From Acetobacteraceae bacterium (GTDB lineage Bacteria; Pseudomonadota; Alphaproteobacteria; Acetobacterales; Acetobacteraceae): DNA of 49,104 nucleotides. Below, piece after piece: positions 7,845 through 16,998 of this stretch. The position numbers were made by a program, and so were the translations under genes. The number at the start of each line of letters is the position of its first letter. Within the stretch, counting starts at the first letter, position 1. A model generated the notes under the pieces. It ran no database searches. It saw only the letters and a program-made list of their open reading frames with translations, and was not told the origin of the DNA. The stretch covers positions 1 to 49,104 of the forward strand of contig CANJJS010000030.1 of NCBI GenBank assembly GCA_947474705.1, read 5' to 3'.

Positions 7845-9659
7845 TCAGGAAATGCCCAACAGTCGCAACACACCCGCCCCATAACGCTGAAGCTTCGACG
7901 CCCCCACCCCCTTGATCGCACCCAACTCATCCATATTGGACGGATTCGCCGCCGCGATTTCCCGCAGCGTCGCGTCGTGGAAAATCACATAAGGCGGTAC
8001 CGCCTGCGCTTTCGCCTCGGTGGAACGCCAGGAACGCAAGGCCTCGAACAGCGCCTGACCAAACCCGCCCGGCATCGCCGAAACCGCGCCGGACGACCGC
8101 GTCGCATCAGCCTTCCGTGGCGCCGTCTGACGCAACAGCACGGGAACCTCGCCACGCAAAATCGGCCGCGCCTTCTCCTCCACCAAAAACAAACCGCCAT
8201 GCCCCTGCGTATCGACATCCAACGCGCCCAAGGCAATCAACTGCCGGACCAGCCCACGCCACCACGGTACCGAGCGGTCGGCGCCAATCCCGAATACCGA
8301 CAACCGGTCATGCCCGTGACGCAGCACCGCCTCCGTCTTCTCGCCACGCAACACCGCGATCGTATGCACCGCGCCGAAAATCTGGTCGGTGCGATACACC
8401 GCCGACAACAACTTACGTGCTTCCGTCGTCGCGTCCTGGGTTACCGGCGGGTCGTCGCAATTGTCGCAATGTCCGCACGCCCCCTCCAACGCCTCGCCGA
8501 AACAGGCGAGCAGCCCCTTCGTCCGACAGGTCACGGTCTCCGTCTGCGCGACCATCTCCTCCAGCCGCATCCGCATCACCCGCAACTGCGCGGCGGGCGC
8601 GGAAGACTGCGACAGCCAATGCCTGGCACGCGCCACATCCTGCCCATCGAACAACAACAACGTATCGGCGGGATCCCCATCGCGGCCGGCGCGACCGATC
8701 TGCTGGTAATAGGATTCGGGACTGTCCGGCATGTCCAAATGCACGACAAACCGTACATCGGGCCGGTCGATACCCATACCAAACGCGATCGTGGCGACAA
8801 CAACCAACGGCTCGCCCGACCGGAATCGTTCCGCCGCCGCGCGCTTGTTCGCGGGGTCGAGGCCCGCATGGAACGGCACCGCCGGAAATCCCTTTTCCAC
8901 CAGCTTCGCCGCCACACGCTCCGTCCGCGCCCGGCTGCCGCAATACACGATACCGCAATCGCCCTTGTGACGGGAAAGAAACGACAACAACTGCGCGGTC
9001 TCGCCGACTTTCGGTTCCGCCGCCAGGTGCAGATTTGGCCGATGGAAGCTGGAGAGGAAAACCTCCGCCCCCTCCATCTTCAACGCCGCCAGAATGTCCT
9101 TGCGGGTCGCCTCGTCCGCCGTGGCCGTCAGCGCGACCCGCGGCACGCCCGGAAACATTTCCCCCAGGCGCGCGAGGTCGCGGAATTCCGGGCGGAATTC
9201 GTGGCCCCATTGGGAGACGCAATGCGCCTCGTCGATCGCGAACAAAGCCAGTTCCAGCCGCGACAGGGCCTCGATGGTGCCGGAGGTTAGCAGCCGCTCC
9301 GGGGAGACGTAGAGAAGATCGAGTTGGCCCTCGACCAGTTCGCGCCAGACATGGCGCGATTCCTCGGGCGGCAATTCGGAATGCAAAGCGCCGGCGGCGA
9401 CGCCCAACTGCCGCATGGCGGCGACCTGATCGTCCATCAAGGCGATCAACGGCGAGACCACGACCGCCGTCCCCGGCCGGCATAACGCGGGAATTTGGTA
9501 GCACACGCTCTTGCCGCCACCGGTCGGCATCAAAACCAACGCGTCGCCGCCCGCGACAACGTGATCGATCACCGCTTCCTGCCGCCCGCGAAACCCGGGA
9601 AACCCGAACACACGGCGTAAAACCGCGGCCGGCTCATCCTGCAATGCGGCGGTCAGCAT
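7845..9659 (-). CDS. recQ: ATP-dependent DNA helicase RecQ
   Basis: A 604-residue 3'-5' superfamily II DNA helicase for recombination and fork repair. Walker A is MPTGGGKSVCYQIPAL with K50; motif II is IDEAHCVSQWGHEFRP with DEAH at 143-146, including the aromatic-rich RecQ loop. Motif VI QQIGRAGRDG is present, followed by the RecQ zinc-binding cysteines (CRTKGLLACF to CGHCDNCDD). A winged-helix region and a C-terminal HRDC domain with the AIKGVGASKLQRYG helix-hairpin end the protein. ATG 9659 is chosen over a GTG at 9716 because the shorter form matches the usual length of about 600 residues. It lies downstream of cydDC, separated by an inverted-repeat element. Confidence 0.97.
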   Translation of the reverse strand: MLTAALQDEPAAVLRRVFGFPGFRGRQEAVIDHVVAGGDALVLMPTGGGKSVCYQIPALCRPGTAVVVSPLIALMDDQVAAMRQLGVAAGALHSELPPEESRHVWRELVEGQLDLLYVSPERLLTSGTIEALSRLELALFAIDEAHCVSQWGHEFRPEFRDLARLGEMFPGVPRVALTATADEATRKDILAALKMEGAEVFLSSFHRPNLHLAAEPKVGETAQLLSFLSRHKGDCGIVYCGSRARTERVAAKLVEKGFPAVPFHAGLDPANKRAAAERFRSGEPLVVVATIAFGMGIDRPDVRFVVHLDMPDSPESYYQQIGRAGRDGDPADTLLLFDGQDVARARHWLSQSSAPAAQLRVMRMRLEEMVAQTETVTCRTKGLLACFGEALEGACGHCDNCDDPPVTQDATTEARKLLSAVYRTDQIFGAVHTIAVLRGEKTEAVLRHGHDRLSVFGIGADRSVPWWRGLVRQLIALGALDVDTQGHGGLFLVEEKARPILRGEVPVLLRQTAPRKADATRSSGAVSAMPGGFGQALFEALRSWRSTEAKAQAVPPYVIFHDATLREIAAANPSNMDELGAIKGVGASKLQRYGAGVLRLLGIS

Positions 9660-9775
9660 CGGGCGCGACTCGTCTGCGAAAGGTCGGTCACAATGAAGCG
9701 TCCCCGAGAATAACACCCCATTACCAACCCATTGGTTAAGATTCGGTCAAGCCACGCGAGGCCGGCGCGGCGGAA

Positions 9776-10010
9776 GCGCTGGGGCTTCGCCCCAGACCCC
9801 ACGGGGGCTTTGCCCCTCGACCCCACCAGGGCGGGATCCCTGGACCCGTTTAATTGGGGGAGAGGAAGCAGGGGGGCCATCCATGACGTTGAAACGTCCG
9901 AGTAGGCCCCCCTGCTTCCTCTCCCCCAAACAGATGGCATCCAAGGCCCAGCCTTGGCGGGGGTTGAGGGGGCAGCGCCCCCCACGGGGTTTGGGGCGGA
10001 GCCCCAACGC
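9776..10010. repeat. 235-bp inverted-repeat element with a perfect 25-bp core stem
   Basis: This fills most of the 355-bp gap between cydC and recQ. Left arm 9776-9878 and right arm 9905-10010 are near-complementary over about 100 bp, with small differences in the outer parts. The inner 25 bp (9854-9878 with 9905-9929) pair perfectly around a 26-nt loop that itself holds GACGT/ACGTC. The outer arms contain GGGGCTTCGCCCC-like palindromes, as in dispersed GC-rich intergenic repeats of Rhodospirillales. A short ORF at 9747-10007 on the minus strand is an artefact of this repeat. It may be a REP/MITE-like non-coding element and could also terminate cydDC transcription. Confidence 0.85.
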
Positions 10011-10014
10011 ATCC

Positions 10015-11634
10015 TCACGCCGCCGCCGCGATGGCTTTACCGGCGGACAGGCGGTGGATGCGGTCGAGTTTCTCCACGCCGGTCAGGCGGTGGGCGATCA
10101 GGACGATGGTCCGGCCGCCGCCCACCTCGTTCAGGGTTGTCAGGAAGTCGCGTTCGGTTTCGGCGTCCAGGCCCGCGCAAGGTTCGTCCAGGATCAGGAT
10201 GGGCATGGGCGACAACAGCGCGCGCGCCAGGGCCAGGCGGCGGCCTTGCCCGCCGGAGAAGCGGGCGCCGGCCTCGCCAACCCAGGTGTCGAGGCCCTCC
10301 GGTAAGCCGCGGACGACGTCGCCGATGCGGGCGGCGTCGAGCGCGGTCCAGAGCGCGGCCTCGTCCGCCGTGGGGCAGGCGAGCAGCAGGTTGGCGCGAA
10401 TGGTATCGTCGAAGAGATGCGTGGTCTGGCTCAGCCAGCCGATGCGGGACCGGACATCGGCGGCGGTCAGGGTGGCGAGATCGACGCGGCCCAGAATCAC
10501 CTGCCCAGATTGCGGGCTGGCGATTTTCAGGGCGAGCGCGGCCAGCGTGGATTTGCCCGACCCGGAGGGGCCAAGGATCGCGACGCGCGTGCCGGGCGCG
10601 ATGTCCAGCGTCAGCCCCTCGAACACCGGCGGCAGCTCTGGCCGCCAGCGAAAATGGATGGAGTCAAAGCCGAGGCGCGTGCCCTTGGGCAATTCGGCGG
10701 GCGAGGCCGGATCGGCCACCGGCACGGGCGCATCCGCCGCCCCCAGCACCCGCCGCGCCGCCGCCGCCGCGTGACCAAGATACGCACCGGCGCGGGGCAG
10801 GCCGCCGATGGTCTCGAAGGCCGCCAAAACGAGGAAGGCGGCGACGATCGTCTGAGAGGTGTCGGCCCCGGCGGCGCACAAGACCGCGAACACCGCCGCC
10901 TGCGCGCACAAAAACGCCCCCGCCCCTGCCCGCGCCGTCGCTTCCGCCAGGCCGTCCTGTGCCTGCAACACCACCGCCTCCCGCGCCTGCGCCGCGGCGA
11001 GCATCCGTCCTTCCGCCCCGAAAGCCCGGATCTCCCGCCACCCGGTCATGCTGTCCAGCACGGCGACCCGAAGTTGCCCCATCGCCCCCGACAGGCGCGT
11101 TCCCGCGTCGCGCGCCGCGCCATAGGCGGACAAAGGCAAGACGAAAGCCGCCAGCACGAACAAGATCGCGACCGCCAGCGCCAGCAACGGCGCGGTGGGC
11201 GCGATCAGGATCAGCGTCAGCGGCAGAACAAAAATCGCGCCCGCGACCGGCACCAGCACGCGGAGGTAAAGCCCGTCCAGCGCCTCCACATCGTTCACCA
11301 GCCGCGCCAACACATCTCCGGCCTGGCGAAACCCGAGCCCGCCCGCGGCATTGATCGTCAGCCGTTGAAACAGCCACACGCGCAGATCGGCCAGCGCCCG
11401 GAACATGGCGGCATGGGTGACCATCCGCTCGGCATAACGCGCGGCGACCCGGACAACGCCAAGCCCGCGGAGTAACGTTGGGGCGAACAAAGCGAGGCTG
11501 GCCAGCGCCGCGCCCGCCACCGTCATCAGGCCCATGCCCGCCGCCAGCGCCAGCAGCGACACGGCGATCCCCGCGCCCAACCAAAGGGCGCGGCCTCGCC
11601 ATAACCCGAAAATACGGCGGAAGTCGGCGATCAC
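10015..11634 (-). CDS. cydC: Thiol reductant ABC exporter subunit CydC
   Basis: A 539-residue half-transporter with an N-terminal six-helix ABC membrane domain and a C-terminal ATPase. Walker A is GPSGSGKST with K361, the signature is FSGGQGRRLALARALL, Walker B is ILILDEPCAGLD, and the H-loop is IAHRLTG. CydDC exports cysteine and glutathione to the periplasm and is needed to assemble cytochrome bd. The ATG overlaps the cydD stop by 4 bases (ATGA), so the subunits are translationally coupled. No cydAB genes are in the window. Confidence 0.93.
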   Translation of the reverse strand: MIADFRRIFGLWRGRALWLGAGIAVSLLALAAGMGLMTVAGAALASLALFAPTLLRGLGVVRVAARYAERMVTHAAMFRALADLRVWLFQRLTINAAGGLGFRQAGDVLARLVNDVEALDGLYLRVLVPVAGAIFVLPLTLILIAPTAPLLALAVAILFVLAAFVLPLSAYGAARDAGTRLSGAMGQLRVAVLDSMTGWREIRAFGAEGRMLAAAQAREAVVLQAQDGLAEATARAGAGAFLCAQAAVFAVLCAAGADTSQTIVAAFLVLAAFETIGGLPRAGAYLGHAAAAARRVLGAADAPVPVADPASPAELPKGTRLGFDSIHFRWRPELPPVFEGLTLDIAPGTRVAILGPSGSGKSTLAALALKIASPQSGQVILGRVDLATLTAADVRSRIGWLSQTTHLFDDTIRANLLLACPTADEAALWTALDAARIGDVVRGLPEGLDTWVGEAGARFSGGQGRRLALARALLSPMPILILDEPCAGLDAETERDFLTTLNEVGGGRTIVLIAHRLTGVEKLDRIHRLSAGKAIAAAA

Positions 11635-13301
11635 GCGGCACCTCGCGCGGGTTGGATGCGCCCGTCGCGGATATCCAGGCGGCGGCCGGTCACGCCCCGC
11701 GCGGCGGCGGAATGGCTGGCCATGATGACGGTCCGCCCCGCGGCGAGGCGGCGGAGACCGTCGAGGACTTCCGACTCGGTGGCGGGGTCGAGATGCGCGG
11801 TGGGCTCGTCCAACAGCAGCAGCGGCGCGTTCTTCAGAAAGGCCCGGGCGATGGCGATGCGTTGCGCCTGACCGCCCGAAAGGCCGTACCCGCCTTCGCC
11901 GATCGTGGTCTCGAGCCCGTTGGGAAGCTGTTCCACGAAGCTGTCGACGCGGGCGGCGCGGAGCGCCTCGGAAAATTGTTCCGGCGTGGCCTCGGGGCGC
12001 GCGAACAGGATATTTTCTCGAATTGTGCCAGAGAACAGCACGGGGCGTTGGCCGATCCAGGCGGTCAGGCCGGACAGCGCCTGAGGGACCAGGTCGGCGA
12101 TATCGCGCCCGTTGATCACGACCCGTCCGCTGTCGGGCCGGACAAAACCCAGAAGAAGTTCGATCGCGGAGGATTTGCCGGCGCCCGACGGGCCCGCCAA
12201 CACCACGGTTTCCCCGGCCGGGACACGGAAACTCAACCCATTCAACGCGGGTCCGCGGGATTTATCCCAGGTGAGGCGGACGTCTTCGAACTGAACGCTG
12301 ACCCCGTGGGTTTCCAGGGTCCGGATTTCCCGAACTGGCGGCGCGGGCGGCATGGGGGGGACGTCCGCGAGGGCCTCGGCCGCGGCGGTGGCATGGAACA
12401 TGTCCTGGTAGGCGGCGGAAAAGGCACGGAATGGGCTGAAGAATTCCGGCACGAGCAGCAGGACCGCCAGCGCCGCCATGGGGTCGGCGAGCGTGCCCGC
12501 GCGCCATTGCTGACCGTAGCGGAGCGCCAGGAGGATCAGCGCCAGCGCCGCGGCGAGGTCGAGCGCGGCCGACGACAGGAACGCGACCCGCAGGACTTTC
12601 ATCGTGCGCGTCCGCAGTTCGTCGGCGGCGCGGCGCAACGCCGCGGTTTCCTCCGCCGCGCGTCCCAGCAGAACGATGGTGGCGATGCCGCGGATGCGAT
12701 CCAGGAAGCGTGTTTGCAGCCGGGTCATCGCCAGGAACTGGTCGCGCGCGGCGGCGGCGGCGCCAAGACCGGACAGCGCCATGGCGGCGGGCACGAGCAA
12801 GCCGGCGGCGGCGAGGATCAGGCCCGCCGTCCGATCCACGCATAGCACGGTCAGCGCGACGGCGATGGGCGCGGCGGCGGCGAGCGTCGCCGCCGGGATG
12901 AAGCGCGCGAAAAATCCATCCAGGGCTTCGATCTTGTCCACGACGACGGCCGCGAGTTCGGCGGAGTGCCGCGACCGTGCCAGGGTGGGGCGAGCCCATG
13001 AGAGCCGGGAGAGAATATCGGTACGCAGGCGGCGGCGGGCGGCGGCACCCGCCGCGAAGCCCATGCGGTCGGCGGCGTAGCCGAGTCCGGCGCGGCCGAT
13101 GGCCAGAAGCGCGAATCCGGTCAATGCGGGCGCGAAGGACACACCGGTCAGGACCGCGGCGGCGCAAAAAGCCTGACCGATCGCCAGAACAGTCCCGGCG
13201 AACCCCAATGCGATCGCCGGACGTGCCGCGCCCAGCCCCGCGCGGCGCTCGCGTTTGATCCAGGCGCGCGCCGCCGCCTTGCTTGCTTCGATGTCGGACA
13301 T
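11631..13301 (-). CDS. cydD: Thiol reductant ABC exporter subunit CydD
   Basis: A 556-residue partner of CydC with the same layout of membrane domain then ATPase. Walker A is AGPSGAGKSS with K376, the signature is YGLSGGQAQRIAIARAFL, Walker B is LLLLDEPTAHLD, and the H-loop is MASHSAAA. The gene precedes cydC with a 4-bp overlap. It starts 43 bp after the stop of the enolase-superfamily gene on the same strand, so read-through from the upstream catabolic run is possible. Confidence 0.92.
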   Translation of the reverse strand: MSDIEASKAAARAWIKRERRAGLGAARPAIALGFAGTVLAIGQAFCAAAVLTGVSFAPALTGFALLAIGRAGLGYAADRMGFAAGAAARRRLRTDILSRLSWARPTLARSRHSAELAAVVVDKIEALDGFFARFIPAATLAAAAPIAVALTVLCVDRTAGLILAAAGLLVPAAMALSGLGAAAAARDQFLAMTRLQTRFLDRIRGIATIVLLGRAAEETAALRRAADELRTRTMKVLRVAFLSSAALDLAAALALILLALRYGQQWRAGTLADPMAALAVLLLVPEFFSPFRAFSAAYQDMFHATAAAEALADVPPMPPAPPVREIRTLETHGVSVQFEDVRLTWDKSRGPALNGLSFRVPAGETVVLAGPSGAGKSSAIELLLGFVRPDSGRVVINGRDIADLVPQALSGLTAWIGQRPVLFSGTIRENILFARPEATPEQFSEALRAARVDSFVEQLPNGLETTIGEGGYGLSGGQAQRIAIARAFLKNAPLLLLDEPTAHLDPATESEVLDGLRRLAAGRTVIMASHSAAARGVTGRRLDIRDGRIQPARGAA

Positions 13302-13344
13302 ACTTTCCCGATTTAGCGCGGCGGCGCGCCCTTGGACAGGGCCG

Positions 13345-14451
13345 TCACAGCCGATGGCGCCTCACCGCGTCCCAATCGAGCACGATGCCGAAGCCGGGTC
13401 CGCTGGCGATGTCGGTCATGCCGTCGCGGACCGGGGGACGGTTGACCCAGACCGATTGCCAGATCGGATCGCGGTCGGGATCGGCGAAGCACTCCACATA
13501 GGTTCCGTGCGGCATCGACGCTAGCAAATGCCCGGCGATCTGGGCTTCCTCGTGATGCGCCATGCGGACGTGGTTCAACAGGCAGGCGCTGGCGGCATGC
13601 CGCCAGGGCGTGATGCCGCCGCCATGCGAGGCGTCGAAATTGACGATGTCCACCGCGCCCGCGTCGAGCAGGCGGCGGACGCCATGCGCGGAGATCTCGC
13701 TCTGCCCGGCGTTGATGGGGATGGACGTTTGTTTTCGCACCTCCGCCATGCCCCTGACATCGTCGTGCCAGTGACAGGGCTCCTCGAACCATTCGATGTT
13801 GTATCGTTCCACCAGGCGGGCGAAGCGAATGGCCTCGCGCGGGGACCAGCCGCGATTGGCATCGACGCCCAGAATGAAATCGGGCCCGGCGCCTTCGCGG
13901 GCATAACGAACGCGCTCGGCGTCCTGCTCGGGCGACAGGCCGCCGACCTTCACCTTGCAGCCCGCCATGCCCACGGACCTGATCCAGCGCATTTCGTCCG
14001 CGAGGTCTTCGGCGGTTTTGCCGGGGAGGTAGTAACCGGCGATGGTGATAATCGGCAGCGCCTCACGGTAACCGCCAAGCAGTTCGCGGACGGAAACGCC
14101 AAGCGATTTGCCAAGCAGGTCCCAGATGGCGGTATCGGCGCAGGCGAGCGCCTGCATGGCGATCGGCTGATCGCGGCGGGCGATGGTGGTGGCGAACATC
14201 TTCTCCCAGAGACGTTCGTACGACGTGACTTTCTCCCCGATCAGCAACGGCGCGAGTTCGGTCTCGATCATGGCGGCGATACGCGGGCCGTTGACCCGGT
14301 CGTCGCCGTTATAGACCTCGCTGACCAGCCCGCCGGAAGTGTGGATGCGGGTGATCACGGTGGCCCGGCTGGCGACCTGATAGGAACTGCCGGAGAAGGT
14401 TTTTGTCAGCGGGATGGAGATCGGGATGGCTTCGACTTTTTCGATTTTCAT
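13345..14451 (-). CDS. Mandelate racemase/muconate lactonizing enzyme family protein
   Basis: A 368-residue enolase-superfamily enzyme. The base motif K-x-K is K166-V-K168, metal ligands D197 (VDANRGW) and E223 (WFEEPCHW) are evident, and the Asp-His pair is probably D273 (NFDASHGGG) with H299/H300 (MAHHEE). The third metal-ligand region reads NAGQSE (Q250, E252) rather than the common GE pattern. These features point to an acid-sugar dehydratase-like member rather than a cycloisomerase. It ends the leftward catabolic run that begins near 19.9 kb. The substrate cannot be assigned. Confidence 0.88.
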   Translation of the reverse strand: MKIEKVEAIPISIPLTKTFSGSSYQVASRATVITRIHTSGGLVSEVYNGDDRVNGPRIAAMIETELAPLLIGEKVTSYERLWEKMFATTIARRDQPIAMQALACADTAIWDLLGKSLGVSVRELLGGYREALPIITIAGYYLPGKTAEDLADEMRWIRSVGMAGCKVKVGGLSPEQDAERVRYAREGAGPDFILGVDANRGWSPREAIRFARLVERYNIEWFEEPCHWHDDVRGMAEVRKQTSIPINAGQSEISAHGVRRLLDAGAVDIVNFDASHGGGITPWRHAASACLLNHVRMAHHEEAQIAGHLLASMPHGTYVECFADPDRDPIWQSVWVNRPPVRDGMTDIASGPGFGIVLDWDAVRRHRL

Positions 14452-14511
14452 GCCCGGATTCCCTCTTTTCGCGAGGACGGGCGGCGAGTTCGCCTCGCCG
14501 CCCGGTTGTCG

Positions 14512-15291
14512 TTACGCCGTCGCGCCACCATCCACCGGCAGCGCCACGCCGGTCACATAAGACGCCTCGTCCGAAATCAGGAACAACGCCGCGTTCGCGA
14601 TTTCCTCGGGCCGCGCGGGACGGCCCATGGGCACCTGCCCGCCACGCTTCTGGACCAGGGTTTCCGCGGTCTCGCCCTGCGGCAACTGACTATCCGGCCG
14701 CGCCACGAACACCCGCAACATCGGCGTATCCACCGGCCCTGGGCAGACCGCGTTCACGCGGATTTTCTCCCGCGCATAACGCTTCGACAACCCATGCACC
14801 AACCCGACAATTCCGAATTTCGCGATATTGTAGATCGGGCTGAACTGCGATCCCGTCAGCCCCGACGTCGACGCCGTATACAACAGCGCCCCGCCGCCCC
14901 GCGCGCGCAATTCGGGAAGCGCCGCTTCGGTCGTCACGAGAACCGTGCGAACATTGAGATTCATGGCGAGGTCGTAGTCTTTCCAGTCCACACCCTCGAT
15001 CATCGAAGGCCCAGGATGCCCGACATGGTTCCAGACGAAATCGAGCGCGCCGAACGCCTTCACCGTGTCGTGCACGATCGACCGCGCGAAAGCGTCGGAG
15101 GTCAGATCGCCGGAGAGCGCGATGGCCTTGCCGCCCGCGGCCTCGATCTCCTTGACGACGCCATTCGCCGCCTCGGCGTTCAAATCGACGACGGCGACGG
15201 AGGCGCCTTCTCGCGCGAAGCGCAAAGCACCCGCGCGGCCCATGCCAGAGCCCGCGGCGGTGACGATGCCGATTTTATTTGGTAAACGCAT
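14512..15291 (-). CDS. SDR family oxidoreductase with atypical NNAG site
   Basis: A 259-residue classical short-chain dehydrogenase/reductase. The nucleotide motif is TAAGSGMG (residues 11-18), and VVDLN (D36) after beta-2 suggests NAD(H). The catalytic set is S141/S143, Y154 and K158 (YNIAK). The normal NNAG motif is replaced by NHVGHPG at 88-94, which is unusual and may change substrate or cofactor fit. The C-terminus LPVDGGATA is typical. It sits between the alpha/beta hydrolase and the racemase-family gene with short gaps on the same strand. Confidence 0.88.
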   Translation of the reverse strand: MRLPNKIGIVTAAGSGMGRAGALRFAREGASVAVVDLNAEAANGVVKEIEAAGGKAIALSGDLTSDAFARSIVHDTVKAFGALDFVWNHVGHPGPSMIEGVDWKDYDLAMNLNVRTVLVTTEAALPELRARGGGALLYTASTSGLTGSQFSPIYNIAKFGIVGLVHGLSKRYAREKIRVNAVCPGPVDTPMLRVFVARPDSQLPQGETAETLVQKRGGQVPMGRPARPEEIANAALFLISDEASYVTGVALPVDGGATA

Positions 15292-15309
15292 GGTCGGTTC
15301 CTCTCGATA

Positions 15310-16104
15310 TCAACGGGTCTTCAGCCAGCCCATCATGATGTGATTGAAGATTTCGGGATGCTCGACATTGGGAAAATGACGGGCATCGGCGATTTGTTCG
15401 TAGCGCCCATCGGCGACCAGCTCGGCGATACGGCGATTGCCGGAAGGCGGCGTGCCCGCGTCGTCGGCGCCGCAGACGACCAGGACGGGCGTTTTCACCG
15501 AAGCGAGGCGCGGCACGAAGTCGTAATTCTTGATCGCCGCGGTGCATCCGAGATACCCGGCGGGCGTCGTGCCCGCGATGGTGTCGCGGATCTGCCTGTA
15601 CCTGTTCGGATGTTTCGCCTTATGCGCTTCCGTCAACCATCGCTCCACCGTCGCGTCGGCGAGCGGGACCAATGAATTGGCGTCGCGGACGATCTTCTCC
15701 CGATCCTCCCACGCCTGGGTCGAGCCCGGCGGCGTTTGCGGCATGGTATCGCACCACATCGCCGACAGGAGACGATCCCCGTGCTCCAGCGCGAACGCCT
15801 GCCCGATCATGCCGCCGATCGAAAGGCCGATGTAATGCACATTCGGCAGTTCGATTGCGTCCAATACCGCGGCGACATCGCCCGCGAGCTGGCTCATCGT
15901 ATAAGGACCCGCGACCGGACCGCTGCCGCCATGGCCCCGCATGTCCAAACGCAGCACACGGAACCCGCCCGCCAGCAACGCGGGCACCTGCTCCGCCCAC
16001 ATCCCGCCGTCGGAGGCGAGCGAATGGGTCATGCAAACAACCGGCGCCGTTTCGGGGCCGATCAGATCGAAGGCGATATTTCTTCCGTCCAGCGGGAGCA
16101 ACAT
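15310..16104 (-). CDS. Alpha/beta hydrolase (3-oxoadipate enol-lactonase-like)
   Basis: A 264-residue alpha/beta hydrolase. The nucleophile elbow is YIGLSIGGM with S95, the acid is probably D214/D215 in VVCGADDAGTPP, and the histidine is H243 in DARHFPN. An oxyanion-side motif THSLAS and RLDMRGHGGS are present. The overall pattern resembles PcaD-type enol-lactonases and related carboxylesterases. It lies in the leftward gene run, 15 bp after the sulfurtransferase stop and 18 bp before the SDR start. Confidence 0.85.
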   Translation of the reverse strand: MLLPLDGRNIAFDLIGPETAPVVCMTHSLASDGGMWAEQVPALLAGGFRVLRLDMRGHGGSGPVAGPYTMSQLAGDVAAVLDAIELPNVHYIGLSIGGMIGQAFALEHGDRLLSAMWCDTMPQTPPGSTQAWEDREKIVRDANSLVPLADATVERWLTEAHKAKHPNRYRQIRDTIAGTTPAGYLGCTAAIKNYDFVPRLASVKTPVLVVCGADDAGTPPSGNRRIAELVADGRYEQIADARHFPNVEHPEIFNHIMMGWLKTR

Positions 16105-16119
16105 TTTTTCAAACCTCCG

Positions 16120-16998
16120 TCAGCCGACTTCCATGGGCAGGGCGTCGTCCTTGGCCCATTCCGACATCGACGCGTCGTAAACCTTCACGCGCGTGTGCCC
16201 GAGCATCGTCAAAATCAACGCATCCGCCGTCGCCGCGATGCCACCGCCGCAATAGACGATGACCTCCCGGTCCATCGCGCCCACCGCGTCGAATTTTTTT
16301 CGTAACGCGTCCGGCGGCAGAAACGCGTTGGTGGCGGGATCGATCAGATGCGCGGCCGGTACGTTGACGCTGCCCGCGATCCGGCCGGGCCGGCCATAGG
16401 TGTTGCCGCCGGTGGCCTTGTGCTGCGCCTCCGCCAGGGCGTTCAGCGTGCAGATCTGTCCGTTTCCGACCGCCGCCAGCACCGCCTCCTTGTCCGCCAT
16501 CAGGTTCCTCGGCGTCTTCGCGGAGAAATTCCCCGGCGCCCGCGGCGTGCCGGCCCCGGTTTCCGAGGGGCGGCCTTCCTTCGACCATTTCTGCCAGCCG
16601 CCATTGAGAACGGCGGTGTTGTCGTAGCCGAACTCCCGCAACAGCCACCACACGCGCGAGGCCCATTGCGCGCTGGTCGTGCTGTAAGTGACGATTTTCG
16701 TCCCGTCGTTAATACCGAACTTCCGCATCGCCGCCGCGAAAGCGTCCGGCGGCTGCCGCATGAAGCGGAATTTGTGCGATGTATCCGACACATCCCGCGA
16801 CACATCGCAGAATTGCGCGCCCTTGATATGGCCCGCCTCAAACTCCTTAAGTCCCGGCACGACATCGTAGGTAACAGCCGGATTGGGAATCAAATGCGTC
16901 GTGCAATCCAGCACCACCACATCGGGGTTTGCGAGATTCTGTTCGAGCCATTCGGTCTCGACCAAAAACTCCGGATGAACGTAACCCGTCACGATCAA
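16120..16998 (-). CDS. Two-domain rhodanese-type sulfurtransferase
   Basis: About 292 residues with two rhodanese domains. The N-terminal domain (VVLDCTTHL, then the loop YSTTSAQWAS) lacks an active-site cysteine. The C-terminal domain carries C250 in VIVYCGGGIAAT. That loop resembles the CG-x-G form of 3-mercaptopyruvate sulfurtransferases more than the CRKG form of thiosulfate sulfurtransferases. The open frame runs to 17094 through the neighbouring VOC gene. The start is taken as TTG at 16998, which overlaps the VOC stop as TTGA; GTG at 16992 is an alternative. A sulfur-transfer enzyme inside a catabolic operon may handle a thiol intermediate or stand-alone detoxification. Confidence 0.85.
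   Translation of the reverse strand: MIVTGYVHPEFLVETEWLEQNLANPDVVVLDCTTHLIPNPAVTYDVVPGLKEFEAGHIKGAQFCDVSRDVSDTSHKFRFMRQPPDAFAAAMRKFGINDGTKIVTYSTTSAQWASRVWWLLREFGYDNTAVLNGGWQKWSKEGRPSETGAGTPRAPGNFSAKTPRNLMADKEAVLAAVGNGQICTLNALAEAQHKATGGNTYGRPGRIAGSVNVPAAHLIDPATNAFLPPDALRKKFDAVGAMDREVIVYCGGGIAATADALILTMLGHTRVKVYDASMSEWAKDDALPMEVG

Noticed and set aside
7743-9290. Long plus-strand ORF antisense to recQ
   Set aside because: Arg/His/Pro-rich shadow with no homology-like segment.
9747-10007. Small minus-strand ORF between cydC and recQ
   Set aside because: Lies within the inverted-repeat element and encodes repeat-derived sequence.
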